A stretch of DNA of 64,000 bases from Cyanidium caldarium (lineage: Eukaryota; Rhodophyta; Bangiophyceae; Cyanidiales; Cyanidiaceae). A program made the position numbers and the translations under genes. The stretch's first letter is position 1. Each line of letters starts with the position of its first letter. Positions 1-9,077 of this stretch are shown here, piece by piece. The DNA lies in the NCBI GenBank assembly GCA_026184775.1, contig JANCYW010000017.1:186001-250000 (forward strand), in the 5' to 3' direction. The notes below the pieces were generated by a model. That model searched no databases, was not told the origin of the DNA, and saw nothing but the letters and a program-made list of their open reading frames with translations.

Positions 1-1
1 C

Positions 2-487
2 GCATCGTCATCCCGAGCACTCGCTACCGTCAGCGCCACGCCCACCCGCTCCGCCTCCGCCGCTGTACCTCTCACTCAACACCATTCACACCGGGAGGCG
101 GCACTGCGACATCGGTTGCGGTGGTTTCTGCGCGAAGATGCCGAGCAGCACGTGCGCTGGACGGCCATGCGCGCCGACCCGTCGTTTGTGCTGGAGGATT
201 TCCGGGCCAACGACCGCACGTTCATGTCGTGGGTGCGCACCAGCCTGCGACTGGTGCTGACCGGCGCTGTGGTGGGCAGACTGCTGGCCGGCCGCAGTGT
301 GATCGTGTTGGGGGTGATGTATGCGGTAGCGGGCATGATCATCGTCATCGCCGGGATCGTGCGCTTTTACCGTTGGCAGAACGCGCTGCACGCCAAGCAA
401 TACTTGTACGAACCGCTGGCGCAGCTGCTGCTGTTCGCGCTCGGTACGACCACCGCGGTAACCGCCATGGTGACCACTTGGTTGTGA
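2..487 (+). CDS. DUF202-family small membrane protein, 5' partial
   Basis: The frame is open from the left edge to a stop at 485-487, with no ATG in the visible part, so the start lies outside the window. The conserved core (FRANDRTFMSWVRTSLRL) is the signature of the DUF202 domain found in bacterial YidH-like proteins and in the Vtc1-type subunits of the vacuolar polyphosphate polymerase complex. Three hydrophobic segments follow: the first starts just after the signature, the second is around GVMYAVAGMIIVIAGIV, and the third is LLLFALGTTTAVTAMVTTWL at the very C terminus. The role is unproven; a membrane chaperone or transporter-complex subunit is the usual guess. The next gene, on the other strand, ends only 55 bases downstream. 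Confidence 0.75.
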   Translation, partial: ASSSRALATVSATPTRSASAAVPLTQHHSHREAALRHRLRWFLREDAEQHVRWTAMRADPSFVLEDFRANDRTFMSWVRTSLRLVLTGAVVGRLLAGRSVIVLGVMYAVAGMIIVIAGIVRFYRWQNALHAKQYLYEPLAQLLLFALGTTTAVTAMVTTWL

Positions 488-542
488 GCGGCAGCGCCAC
501 GGGAAGGAGGGCGGTCGAATGCGGCGACGCCATATGTCGTCA

Positions 543-1955
543 TCACGGCTGCGGGCTGGGCGTCGGTGGGGGCGCCTCGGAGGCGGCGGTCGGCTCGCGC
601 GACGACACCGCTCCTGGAGGCAACACAGCCGCCGGCGATGGCGCATGCCACAAAGTGGGCGGTTGTCGACCTCCACCGCCACCCATCATCGGCAAATCCG
701 CCTCCTCCTCCTCCTCCTCCTCCTCGCCCTCGTCTTCTTCATCCGCGGGCAGCAACGTCGGCGGCATATGCTGCATCTGCACCGCCGGGGCACCTCGCAG
801 CTGTCGCACCTGCTCCAGCACTTTGCTCTTCACCTTGTCTAAATATTCGGCGGTGTTCTGATTCTCCAACTCGGCCGATGGCTGAATGTGCAGCGAGTAA
901 TCCGGTGCAAAGTACTCCCAGTAGTCGTTGTAGGGAATCTGGGCGTCGGCCGGCACGTCCACCAGCACCGAAGTCTCGTACAACCAGCAGCGCGCCACGT
1001 TGCGGATGTTGTACCCGCCGCCGCCGAGCACCAACAATGGAATGCGGAACGACCGGATGTAGGCGACGCATTGGCCGTGCCCTTTCACCGTCAGGTTAAA
1101 GCAGCCGAGGCGGTCGTGCGCCAACGAGTCCGCCCCGCACTGCATCACGATCGCGCCCGGCTGATACACTTCGATCACTTTGGACATGACCGGCTGGAAC
1201 AGCCGCTGGAAGGAGGCATCGTCTATGCCGTCCTTGAGCGGCACGTTGAGAGCGTACCCTTCCCCAGCACCGAAGCCGCGGTCCCACACATCGCCGGTGC
1301 CCGGAAAGAAGTTGTCGCCGTACTTGTGAAACGACACCGTCATCACCCGGTCGGTGGTGTAGAACGCCTCCTCCACGCCGTCGCCATGATGCACGTCGAT
1401 ATCGACGTACAGCACCCGCGCGTGCAGACGCAGCAACTCCAGAATAGCCAGCACGATGTCGTTCACGTAACAAAAGCCGCTGGCCTCGCTCTTCTTGGCG
1501 TGGTGCAGTCCGCCCGCCCAGTTGACCGCGATATCGTTGGCGCCGCTCATCAGTTTGCGCGCCCCGTCGATGCTGCCACCAGCGGACGTTGCACAAAAGT
1601 CCCAAATGCCGTCAAAAATGGGACAGTCGCCGTACTGCCGGCCGACGTTGAACCGTTGCAGCGCCTCCAGCAGCGACTCGGCGTTGTCGGGCGTCACCCG
1701 CCGCAGGAAGTCGATATAGTCGGCCGCGTGAAACTTTTTGCACTCCTCGGCGGCTGCTGCTCGCGGCCGATACACCTCCATGTGGCGGTACAGACCATAC
1801 GCCAGACAGAGGTTGTGCGTCATGGCCACCCGGTGCGGTTTCATAGGGTGGTGTTGGCCGTAGTAGTAGCCGCCCACGTGGTGGTCCATAAAGTAGGCCA
1901 CGCGGGCGCGACTGTCAGCCGCGTGGACGGCCTGGCTGGCAAGCCGTTCGGACAT
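543..1955 (-). CDS. class I histone deacetylase (Rpd3/HDAC1 type)
   Basis: Zinc-dependent lysine deacetylase acting on histones, usually in nuclear corepressor complexes. 470 residues. The catalytic core covers roughly residues 15-385, with the paired catalytic histidines H151-H152 ([18 protein letters not shown]), zinc ligands D187, H189 and D276, and the transition-state tyrosine Y315 in GGGGYN. These are all the active-site residues expected of class I enzymes. The C-terminal tail is low complexity: a run of glutamates encoded by a TCC-type trinucleotide run on the top strand near 700-740, then glycine- and proline-rich sequence. The frame continues 38 codons upstream only through a GTG; the ATG at 1955 (MSERLA) is chosen. 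It shares a 494-base divergent upstream region with the eIF4G gene. Confidence 0.95.
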   Translation of the reverse strand: MSERLASQAVHAADSRARVAYFMDHHVGGYYYGQHHPMKPHRVAMTHNLCLAYGLYRHMEVYRPRAAAAEECKKFHAADYIDFLRRVTPDNAESLLEALQRFNVGRQYGDCPIFDGIWDFCATSAGGSIDGARKLMSGANDIAVNWAGGLHHAKKSEASGFCYVNDIVLAILELLRLHARVLYVDIDVHHGDGVEEAFYTTDRVMTVSFHKYGDNFFPGTGDVWDRGFGAGEGYALNVPLKDGIDDASFQRLFQPVMSKVIEVYQPGAIVMQCGADSLAHDRLGCFNLTVKGHGQCVAYIRSFRIPLLVLGGGGYNIRNVARCWLYETSVLVDVPADAQIPYNDYWEYFAPDYSLHIQPSAELENQNTAEYLDKVKSKVLEQVRQLRGAPAVQMQHMPPTLLPADEEDEGEEEEEEEEADLPMMGGGGGRQPPTLWHAPSPAAVLPPGAVSSREPTAASEAPPPTPSPQP

Positions 1956-2449
1956 GGGATGGGTGGACGGAAGTGAAACTGTGGTGAGGTGGAAGGGTGT
2001 CGCGATCTCCTTCGGCACCTGCCCGGTCGGTCTCACCAGCGAGGGCCGGTAGCTGTCGCTTTGCCACACCCTGGACGAGTAACCACTTCCGCAGCAGGTC
2101 TTCCCACACCCCGCCGCACGGCTGTCCCTACTCTCCTCTCCAAGGTTGCCTTAATGGGAGGAAGCACAGCTCCTCTCCATTGTTTGTCTCTCTCGCACAA
2201 CGTCTCTCACCCGTGTGGCGATGTCCCTACGACTGGGACGTCTGTCCTCCACCGGAAGCCTTCCCGCCCGTCCCTTATTTCCCGGTTGATTCCCTTATTA
2301 CATTCACCCCATCGGTTCCCGCAGCGCGCCCGGGCGGCCGACAGGGACGCAGGGCGCGCTCTGATTGTCGGTGCGCGGGAGCCTCGCGAGCGGGTAAGTG
2401 ACACTGCGGGGCCGTGTCTGACCGTTATCTAATTGGGGTTGTTCGGTGC
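1956..2449. promoter_or_regulatory. divergent upstream region, HDAC / eIF4G
   Basis: 494 bases between two diverging ATGs. There is no conserved open frame; the short frames here are not supported. The part near 2140-2320 is less GC-rich and pyrimidine-rich. It presumably holds both promoters; no TATA box is obvious. Confidence 0.5.
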
Positions 2450-5182
2450 ATGTCCAGTGCGAATGACGAGAATGAATGGGAGCAGGCAGCTGAGGAGTTT
2501 GTTGCGCTGGTAGCGTCGTCGGCGTCGGCGTCGGTGTCGGCGTCACCGACGTCATCGGGGTCGGCGGTGAGTGGTTCGGGCACGGGCGGCCGCAGTGGCA
2601 GCGACGGGCGGCCGACGACGACGACGACGACGACGACAGGAGATGGCGATGCGTCGGGTAGAAAGAGTGGTGCTGGCGGAGCGGCAACTGCCGTTGGCGC
2701 GGAGATCAAGGCATCGGCGACGGCGACGGCTACTGGTGGCTCGAAACAGGCGGGGTCGATGAGCGCCACCGCTGGCGGCGGCATTCAGGTGGTGCGTTTT
2801 GGCGGCAACACTTCCTTGACGGCGACGGTGCGGCCGCTGCCATCGGCACCGGACCGGGCGCGCTCGGCTTATGGCACCGGCATCCGGCACCCAGCACACG
2901 CCGCCGAGGTGGACGGCTTGGCGGCGACGCTGTCGGCGGCAGGCGTTGGAAACGGCCAGGCGTCTGGCATCGGCCTGTTTCGTCGCGGCGGATCGGCGCA
3001 GCGACCGGCACTGCCGCCGCTGAAACGCGGCGCCAACGCTTGGAGGCCGTCGTTCGTGGAGGACGCGGCGCGCACCGATACCGATCAGGAGGTGCAGGCG
3101 CTGGAGCAGGCGCGTCGCAAAGCCAAGGCGGTGCTGAACAAACTGGTGCCAGAACGCTTTGAGACGCTGACGCAGCAGATTCTGGACTTGCCGCTGCACA
3201 AGTATGTGGTGTTGGAGGCGGTCATCTCGGAGATTTTCGACAAGGCCCTCGCCGAGCCCTACTTTTGCGGTGTGTACGCCGACCTCTGCGAGGCGATGAA
3301 CGGCGCATTGCCGGAGATCGTGTGCGCATCGGTCGATGACGGCGAGGCCGACGGCGTGACCAGTTTTCGGCGGATGTTGCTGGCCAAGTGTCGCCGCGAG
3401 TTTGTGAACCGCGTGGCGATGGTGGACAGCAGCTCGTCGGAGCAGGTCGAGGAGACGTATGCCAGGTATCGTCGGCGCACGCTGGGCAACATCATCTTCA
3501 TCGGCGAGCTGTTCAAGCGGCATCTGCTGAGCGAGAAGATCATCCACGAATGTGTGCAAATGCTGTTGAAGGAGGGCGAGGACGAGGACAGCATCGAAAC
3601 GCTGGCCAAGCTGTTGAGCGTGGCCGGTGCGCAGATGGACCGCGCCGAGGCGCGCCCGTACATGAACGCGTATTTTGTGAAGATCCAGACCATGTCGGAC
3701 AATCCGGCGGTGCGCGCGCGCTACCGTTTCATGCTCAAGGACTGTATCGACTTGCGCAAAAACCAGTGGAAGCCGCGGCGCGCACAGGAGGCGCCCAGCA
3801 CACTCGATGAAATTCACGGCAAGAAGCAACCGCGGGGAGGTCGCGGCGGTAAGGCCGCTGCTGCGCATGCCCCGCGGCGAATGCCCAAATTCCGCTTCAC
3901 CGGCGGGGACGCGGCGGCGGTGGAAGCAGCAGCAGCAGCAGCAGCAATGGCGGCCGCCAGCAACGGACCGGCAACGACCGGGGACTCGTCGGGCACCAGC
4001 ACACCCGAGCGTCCGCTGCCCAGTGCCGAGGAGGCGGCGTCGATTCTGCGCGGCGTCATCGAGGACTACGTGGCGAATCCGTCACCCGAGGAGGCGCGCC
4101 GCTCGCTGGAGACCACCCATTTGACGGGCCAGCCGGAGCGATACGGTCCGGTGGCGGCCCGCGAGTGGCTGCGGCTGGTGCTGACGGCGCGCGAGAGGGA
4201 CCGCGTTGCGATGTTGGACGCCCGGCACGGGGCGTTGTCGTCGTTGGTGGACTCGGCAACGCTGATGCAGGCTTTTGCGGACACCGCACGGGAGCTGCTG
4301 GAATTGGAGGACGAGTGGGATATGCCGGTGGCGGCAGCAGTGTTGGGCGAGTGCGCGGCGCAGGTGATCTTGAAGGGCAAGACGGACTCGGCGCAGCAGG
4401 AGGCGTTTCTGTCGCAGCTGCTGTCGGCGACGCCGCCGGAGCGTCGGGCGAAGTTGCTGCAAGCGCTGCTGGAGACGTGGCTGCGTGGAGCCGAAGCGGA
4501 AGCGGTGGCGGCGGCGTGCGTGGATCTGCAGCTGGTGATGGAGGAAATGTCGGCCGTGGATGCCGAGGCATTGGGCGCGTATTTGGGCAAGCGGCAGCTG
4601 GAGGCGCTCTTGCCGCCGGCGGTTATTGAGAATGCGCTGCGCGACGCGCTGTTGCGGCCGTCGTCTTCAGACGAGGTGCCCGATATTGATTCCTGCACGG
4701 CGTGGTTGAGCAGAGTGCTGACCGCCAAGCAACGTCGCGAGCAAGCGCGCGGTTCGTCGGTCCCAACCGCCGCCCCCGAACTGCCTGCCTTGTGCCGCGC
4801 GCTGGCCACCACCGTCTTTTTGGGTTATGTCGCTGGCGAGACGGTGCGCGACCTGGCGGAGATGACGCGCCGCCTGCGTCTGACCATGCCGCTGCTGCAG
4901 GTGATATCCGGCGGCGTCGCTGCCGCTGACGAGCGGCGCCAGGTACAGATCGTGTTTGCGGCGCAGGCGGCGTGTCATCGGCTGGATTTCCCGCCCGACC
5001 TCATGAACGGCATCTTCCAGGCGCTCTACGACGCCGATGTGGTGAGCGAGGAGGCGTTCGATCGGTGGCGCGAAGATGTCACCGATATCACCCCGGGCAA
5101 GACCAAGGCACTCTTTCAGGTGAATGCGTTTCTGACGTGGCTCCGCGAAGCCGACGAGGAGGAGGACGAGCAGGAGGATTAG
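2450..5182 (+). CDS. eIF4G-like translation initiation factor (MIF4G-MA3-W2)
   Basis: Scaffold of cap-dependent or alternative translation initiation that binds eIF4A and eIF3. 910 residues from the ATG at 2450; the GTG at 2414 is ignored. The N-terminal ~215 residues are Ser/Ala/Gly/Thr-rich and disordered. MIF4G lies at about 217-442 (ends in KDCIDLRKNQWKPRR), followed by an Ala/Gly-rich linker. MA3 lies at about 527-700. A C-terminal W2-type HEAT domain lies at about 765-900 and ends in an acidic tail. The W2 domain is the surprise: plant eIF4G and eIFiso4G and yeast eIF4G end before it, whereas metazoan eIF4G1/DAP5 have it. I see no clear YxxxxL-phi eIF4E-binding motif in the N-terminal tail, so a DAP5-like role is possible. 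Alanine runs come from CAG/GCA repeats near 3930. Confidence 0.9.
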   Translation: MSSANDENEWEQAAEEFVALVASSASASVSASPTSSGSAVSGSGTGGRSGSDGRPTTTTTTTTGDGDASGRKSGAGGAATAVGAEIKASATATATGGSKQAGSMSATAGGGIQVVRFGGNTSLTATVRPLPSAPDRARSAYGTGIRHPAHAAEVDGLAATLSAAGVGNGQASGIGLFRRGGSAQRPALPPLKRGANAWRPSFVEDAARTDTDQEVQALEQARRKAKAVLNKLVPERFETLTQQILDLPLHKYVVLEAVISEIFDKALAEPYFCGVYADLCEAMNGALPEIVCASVDDGEADGVTSFRRMLLAKCRREFVNRVAMVDSSSSEQVEETYARYRRRTLGNIIFIGELFKRHLLSEKIIHECVQMLLKEGEDEDSIETLAKLLSVAGAQMDRAEARPYMNAYFVKIQTMSDNPAVRARYRFMLKDCIDLRKNQWKPRRAQEAPSTLDEIHGKKQPRGGRGGKAAAAHAPRRMPKFRFTGGDAAAVEAAAAAAAMAAASNGPATTGDSSGTSTPERPLPSAEEAASILRGVIEDYVANPSPEEARRSLETTHLTGQPERYGPVAAREWLRLVLTARERDRVAMLDARHGALSSLVDSATLMQAFADTARELLELEDEWDMPVAAAVLGECAAQVILKGKTDSAQQEAFLSQLLSATPPERRAKLLQALLETWLRGAEAEAVAAACVDLQLVMEEMSAVDAEALGAYLGKRQLEALLPPAVIENALRDALLRPSSSDEVPDIDSCTAWLSRVLTAKQRREQARGSSVPTAAPELPALCRALATTVFLGYVAGETVRDLAEMTRRLRLTMPLLQVISGGVAAADERRQVQIVFAAQAACHRLDFPPDLMNGIFQALYDADVVSEEAFDRWREDVTDITPGKTKALFQVNAFLTWLREADEEEDEQED

Positions 5183-5425
5183 AGGTCGAAGTGATTGCGC
5201 GGCTATCGGCTCGTAGTGCCGACCCGTCGCGTTCCCGATGCAACGAGAGTACCGGAATAAACCAGCGTCTCGGCGTGTCATCGGTTTCGACCACGGCCGC
5301 GCCGCGTTGGGTTGCTTCCTCGCACGACACCCGAGGCCAGTGAGGGTGCCGAGAATGCAACCTCGCCCTGGCGGGGAGTGCCGCGCCACGAGCCGTTCGA
5401 AAGGGAATGGACGAACGTGCAAGGG

Positions 5426-6496
5426 ATGAAAGTGGAAGGTGAGTGGGAATTGTGTGGGGCAATCGAAGAGTGGAAAGAGACGGGGAGTATGTGCGTGTTT
5501 CGATTCCATTTTGGGGAGCGGCAAGATGGGGGAGGTGCTGAGCGCGCGTCGAACCGGGAAGCGACCGCGGATCGTCCTGGGAGGGTAGGCGACGGCGAGG
5601 AGGCAGCAGGCAAGCCGCCAGAGTGGATTTTTGGTGAATGCATTCCTTGGACGGATTCATACACCGAAGAGCACGTATCGAACGACGCTGTTCGGTGGAC
5701 CGCGGAGGTGCTCGATGACGGACACGTCTTGGAGCGGGTGGCGCTCGTCCGTATGCCCGAGCTGCACGCCGAGAACATGGATATCGCCTCGGGATACCGG
5801 GTGTGGGAGGGAGCGCGCGATCTAGCCACCTACGTGGGCAGTGCCGCGTTCGCCACCGAGTATGCCGCGCTGGTGGACACCGATCGGCAGTCGGCTGTGC
5901 GAGCCATCGAGATCGGTTGCGGACACGCCTTGGCCGGCGTGCGACTGGCGCAACGATCGGAATGGCAGCGCGCTGCAGGAGCCACGGTAGATTTCCACGA
6001 CTACAACCGACGAGTGATCACCGAATTGACCCAACGCAACGTATGGCGCAATGCAGTGCGGCGGTCGACGGCACCGTCTCCGATGTCCCTGCATCGCCAC
6101 CATTTCTTCGCGGGCGACTGGCGGGGCCTGCCGCAAGCGGTGGCCGCCGCCTACCGCACCTCCAACGCTCACCGATACGATCTGGTGTTGGCGTCCGAGA
6201 CCGCTTACACCGCTGCAGTTCTGGAGGCGTGTCTGCGCGTCTGCCGACAGCTGCTGCGCCAGCCGCATGGCGTCGCCCTGCTGGCCACCAAGACGTGTTA
6301 CTTCGGACTGGACGGCGGCAGTTGGCCGTTGCACACCGCTGTGCGCCAACTCGGCGGCCGCAGCCGCTGCGTGTGGAGGTCGGCCCGAGACGATCGGTCG
6401 TATCAGCGAGAGGTGATCGCGGTGCAGTTCGAGGATGCGGATGGCCACTCGGCGCGCTCGTCGTCACTGCCCCGAGAGATGTCGACATCGGTTTAG
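5426..6496 (+). CDS. METTL18/Hpm1-type protein-histidine methyltransferase
   Basis: SAM-dependent methyltransferase of the group that modifies a histidine of ribosomal protein uL3. 356 residues from the ATG at 5426; a second ATG at 5489 is also possible. The order of motifs fits METTL18: YRVWEGARDLATYV, then the SAM motif AIEIGCGHALAGVRLA at about residue 160, FHDYN as the acidic motif II, FFAGDWRGLP, YDLVLASETAY, and the family-typical KTCYFGLDGGSW near residue 290. The assignment rests on remembered family motifs. Its 3' end lies only six bases from the end of the convergent HERPUD-like gene. Confidence 0.82.
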   Translation: MKVEGEWELCGAIEEWKETGSMCVFRFHFGERQDGGGAERASNREATADRPGRVGDGEEAAGKPPEWIFGECIPWTDSYTEEHVSNDAVRWTAEVLDDGHVLERVALVRMPELHAENMDIASGYRVWEGARDLATYVGSAAFATEYAALVDTDRQSAVRAIEIGCGHALAGVRLAQRSEWQRAAGATVDFHDYNRRVITELTQRNVWRNAVRRSTAPSPMSLHRHHFFAGDWRGLPQAVAAAYRTSNAHRYDLVLASETAYTAAVLEACLRVCRQLLRQPHGVALLATKTCYFGLDGGSWPLHTAVRQLGGRSRCVWRSARDDRSYQREVIAVQFEDADGHSARSSSLPREMSTSV

Positions 6497-6502
6497 TATG
6501 GT

Positions 6503-7732
6503 TCATGGCGGGGCGTCGCGTCGACGTTCGCGGTCGGCCGGGGCATCGGCTGCAGCCGCTGCTGGTAGCGGCCGCCAGGTGGGAAACAACGAACAGAAAA
6601 ACGCCACCAGCAACAGGTATGTTTCATACAGCGCTCGGTGGAGCGCTTGCCAGCCGCGAGGTGCCGGCGCTCGCGGCGGCGCATTGGCAGCAACGGCAGC
6701 GCTGGCTGCTGTTCCGGTTCCTCCTCCCGCAACCCGCGGTCGCGCCCGTTGCAATCGCGCCACCAGCTGCGTGGGCAGCGCCTCCAGCTGTCGCAACAGC
6801 GCGTCAAACATCCCCACCTGATACAGGTAGATCAGCACCGCGATGCCGATCAGAAGCACCAGCCGTTCCTTGTCGGCATCCTGCCCGAACATCACCACCA
6901 GAAACGCCAACTTCACCAGCAGCGCCCAGTTGAGCGGTATGGCGCGCACTCGAATGGCCACCACGCGCGCCGGCGCGCCGTCCCAAGCGCGCAAGTGGAG
7001 CGGGACGGCCGCTGCGGGCACATCGCCGCCGGGCAGCGGCGGAGCAGCGGCGGGCGGCGGTCCGCCCGCGGATGCGGTGGCGGCAACAGTTCCGCCATTC
7101 GTGTTCCCGGCACCGCTCATTGCGGCCAACAGATGTGGCGGTACCGGCTGACCGCTGGAGGCATAGTACGCCGTCAGTTGTTCGTTGTAATCCTGATACG
7201 CCCGCAGCGCCCGCGTATACGCCAGCAGTAGCTGCAAGGTGCGCTCGTCCAGTGCCGGCAGCGGCACTGCGGGTCGTTCCACCGTCTGTATGGATGGCGT
7301 GGGCGTCGTCGGCACCGCGCCCGCCCGCTCTCCCTGTGTCGAGGCGCTGGCCCGCGCCCGAGCACCCACCACCAGATGCACCACCATGACCTGCTGCGCG
7401 CCAGCCAGTTGATGGGAAGCGCCCACCCCGACCACTTGCGCCAGCGTCTCCTCATCGCGCAGCAGCCGCCCGGCATACACCAGTCGCTGCTGCTCCACCG
7501 CTGGCTGCCCGGGATATTCGGCCGCCAACCGCTGCTTCAGTGCCAGCACGCTGCCAGCCGCGTCCACTTCACAGGTGTAATTCTGTCCGTCCACCGCGCC
7601 GCCGCCGGCTACCGCACCCATTCCCGCCGCCGGACTCTTCACCACGACTCGCAGTGGCGGACGCGCATCGTTTGAGGCAGTGTCGCCCCGTGCAGGGGTG
7701 CACTCTTCTTTTCCCGAGGGGAGGTCGGCCAT
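6503..7732 (-). CDS. HERPUD-like ubiquitin-like domain ER membrane protein
   Basis: Probable ER membrane protein of the Herp (HERPUD) family, which in animals links the Hrd1 ubiquitin ligase complex to ER-associated degradation. 409 residues. A ubiquitin-like domain occupies about residues 35-115 (QQRLVYAGRLLRDEETLAQV matches the ubiquitin-like fold). A Pro/Ala/Gly-rich linker follows, then a hydrophobic hairpin at about 264-308 (LVKLAFLVVMFGQDADKERL, then VLLIGIAVLIYLYQVG), which closely resembles the Herp membrane segment. A further hydrophobic stretch near the C terminus (YETYLLLVAFFCSLFP) also resembles Herp. Chosen start is ATG 7732 (MADLPSG); the GTG 13 codons upstream is ignored. An alternative is an unrelated ubiquitin-like membrane protein. 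Confidence 0.75.
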   Translation of the reverse strand: MADLPSGKEECTPARGDTASNDARPPLRVVVKSPAAGMGAVAGGGAVDGQNYTCEVDAAGSVLALKQRLAAEYPGQPAVEQQRLVYAGRLLRDEETLAQVVGVGASHQLAGAQQVMVVHLVVGARARASASTQGERAGAVPTTPTPSIQTVERPAVPLPALDERTLQLLLAYTRALRAYQDYNEQLTAYYASSGQPVPPHLLAAMSGAGNTNGGTVAATASAGGPPPAAAPPLPGGDVPAAAVPLHLRAWDGAPARVVAIRVRAIPLNWALLVKLAFLVVMFGQDADKERLVLLIGIAVLIYLYQVGMFDALLRQLEALPTQLVARLQRARPRVAGGGTGTAASAAVAANAPPRAPAPRGWQALHRALYETYLLLVAFFCSLFPTWRPLPAAAAADAPADRERRRDAPP

Positions 7733-8001
7733 GGCGCACCACTGCCGCCCCTTGTTCACCCTCTCCACCACAGGGTTGCCAATCGACTACTCCACCAGTC
7801 TGCCTGACCTGACCACTGTAAGATCCTCGCAAAAGTCCCTTTCTAACACGTTCTCTGTCGCTCGGGAATGGGGTCCCGCGGCACTCCGCAGCGTGCCCGG
7901 AGCGTGGTCCACCGCCCGCCCGCGCGACGACAGAGCACGCGCGGGAGAGGAGAGGGACTCTCGTTTGACGGCACTGAGAAAGCACGCTGGTGGGGGTTGA
8001 A

Positions 8002-9012
8002 ATGGAGTGGCGGAGGGTAGAAAAGGCGAGGAGAGGGCGCGGAAGGTGTCGGGAGGGTGATGCAGTCGTACGGGTCATCCGCAAGGTGGATGACATGGTG
8101 GAACATGAACTGGGATGGGCGTCGGCTCTGGTGCAGAGGATGCAACGGGAGCGATTCGATCGGTTGTTGGCGCTGGGGCTGGGCGCCTTGCACTGCTCGA
8201 CGGCCTCGCAGCAGCAGTTGGCCTTGGCGGTATCGTTGGCGGATGGAGGAGGTGCGGAGGGAATAAGGGAGATGAAACTGGTGGATCCGCTGATGACCGA
8301 GGAGGACGTGGCCATAGCGGAACACTACGGGATGGAGGTGTACCGCGGCCCGTCGGCGGAGATACAGGAACCGTGTTTCTATTGCAGGAGTACCAATAGG
8401 GCAGAGTGTGGACAAGCGACATTATCGGATGCAGTAGCCCATACGCATAGTCGCGCTTTCCACGACTTTGTGCGACCGAGGGTGCCGGGCGAGAAGACGC
8501 TGTTGTACATGCCGCACTGCAGCGCCAAGTTGTACGAGCTGCTGCTACATATTTATGACATGCACGGCGGACTGTCGCGCCTGCACATTCTCGGCAATCG
8601 GCTGGAGCGATATGCCGAGCGAGTGATGGATGGCCTCTCGTCGACCTCCCCATCGGCAGCGGCGGACGGCGAGTGGCAGCAGCCGCGCACACGGAAACAC
8701 CGACTGCGGCAAGTGACCGCAGGCGCGACCCCGCCTTTGCCACCACATCCTCCTTCGATACTCCTGACGCGCGTCGAATACCTGGCCGCACAGAGAAGCA
8801 TTCACCCGCATTGTACAGTGCTGCCGGCGGCACTCGATACCGCGCGGTCGCCGTGGTATGCGGCGTTTCACGGCATCGCCTGGCAGTCTCTGCATCCGCT
8901 ATCGCGCCCGGCAGACCATCGTCTCGCTGGCGACGAGCACGCAACATGGCACTTCGGCGCTGCGGTGACCGACTCGTTGGGCGACTGGGGCGACCAGCTC
9001 ATCTACACCTGA
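8002..9012 (+). CDS. SRR1-domain protein
   Basis: 336 residues. The central part carries the SRR1 signature: TLLYMPHCSAKLYELLL at about residue 166, then a region ending in LHILGNRLERYAERV. SRR1 proteins are named after Arabidopsis SENSITIVITY TO RED LIGHT REDUCED 1, linked to phytochrome signalling, clock and haem-related processes. Homologues exist in fungi and animals, and their biochemistry is not settled. The N-terminal 30 residues are Arg-rich. Chosen start is ATG 8002 (MEWRRV), four codons after an in-frame GTG. The gene diverges from the HERPUD-like gene across 269 bases. Confidence 0.8.
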   Translation: MEWRRVEKARRGRGRCREGDAVVRVIRKVDDMVEHELGWASALVQRMQRERFDRLLALGLGALHCSTASQQQLALAVSLADGGGAEGIREMKLVDPLMTEEDVAIAEHYGMEVYRGPSAEIQEPCFYCRSTNRAECGQATLSDAVAHTHSRAFHDFVRPRVPGEKTLLYMPHCSAKLYELLLHIYDMHGGLSRLHILGNRLERYAERVMDGLSSTSPSAAADGEWQQPRTRKHRLRQVTAGATPPLPPHPPSILLTRVEYLAAQRSIHPHCTVLPAALDTARSPWYAAFHGIAWQSLHPLSRPADHRLAGDEHATWHFGAAVTDSLGDWGDQLIYT

Positions 9013-9077
9013 GACGTGTTTCGTTGAGACCAACCGTCCGTTTTACGTGTCCATCCCTCATGCACGTATCGCATCCG

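Noticed and set aside
888-1976. 362-codon frame antisense to the HDAC gene
   Set aside because: Shadow of a highly conserved enzyme frame; composition is Val/His/Arg-biased.
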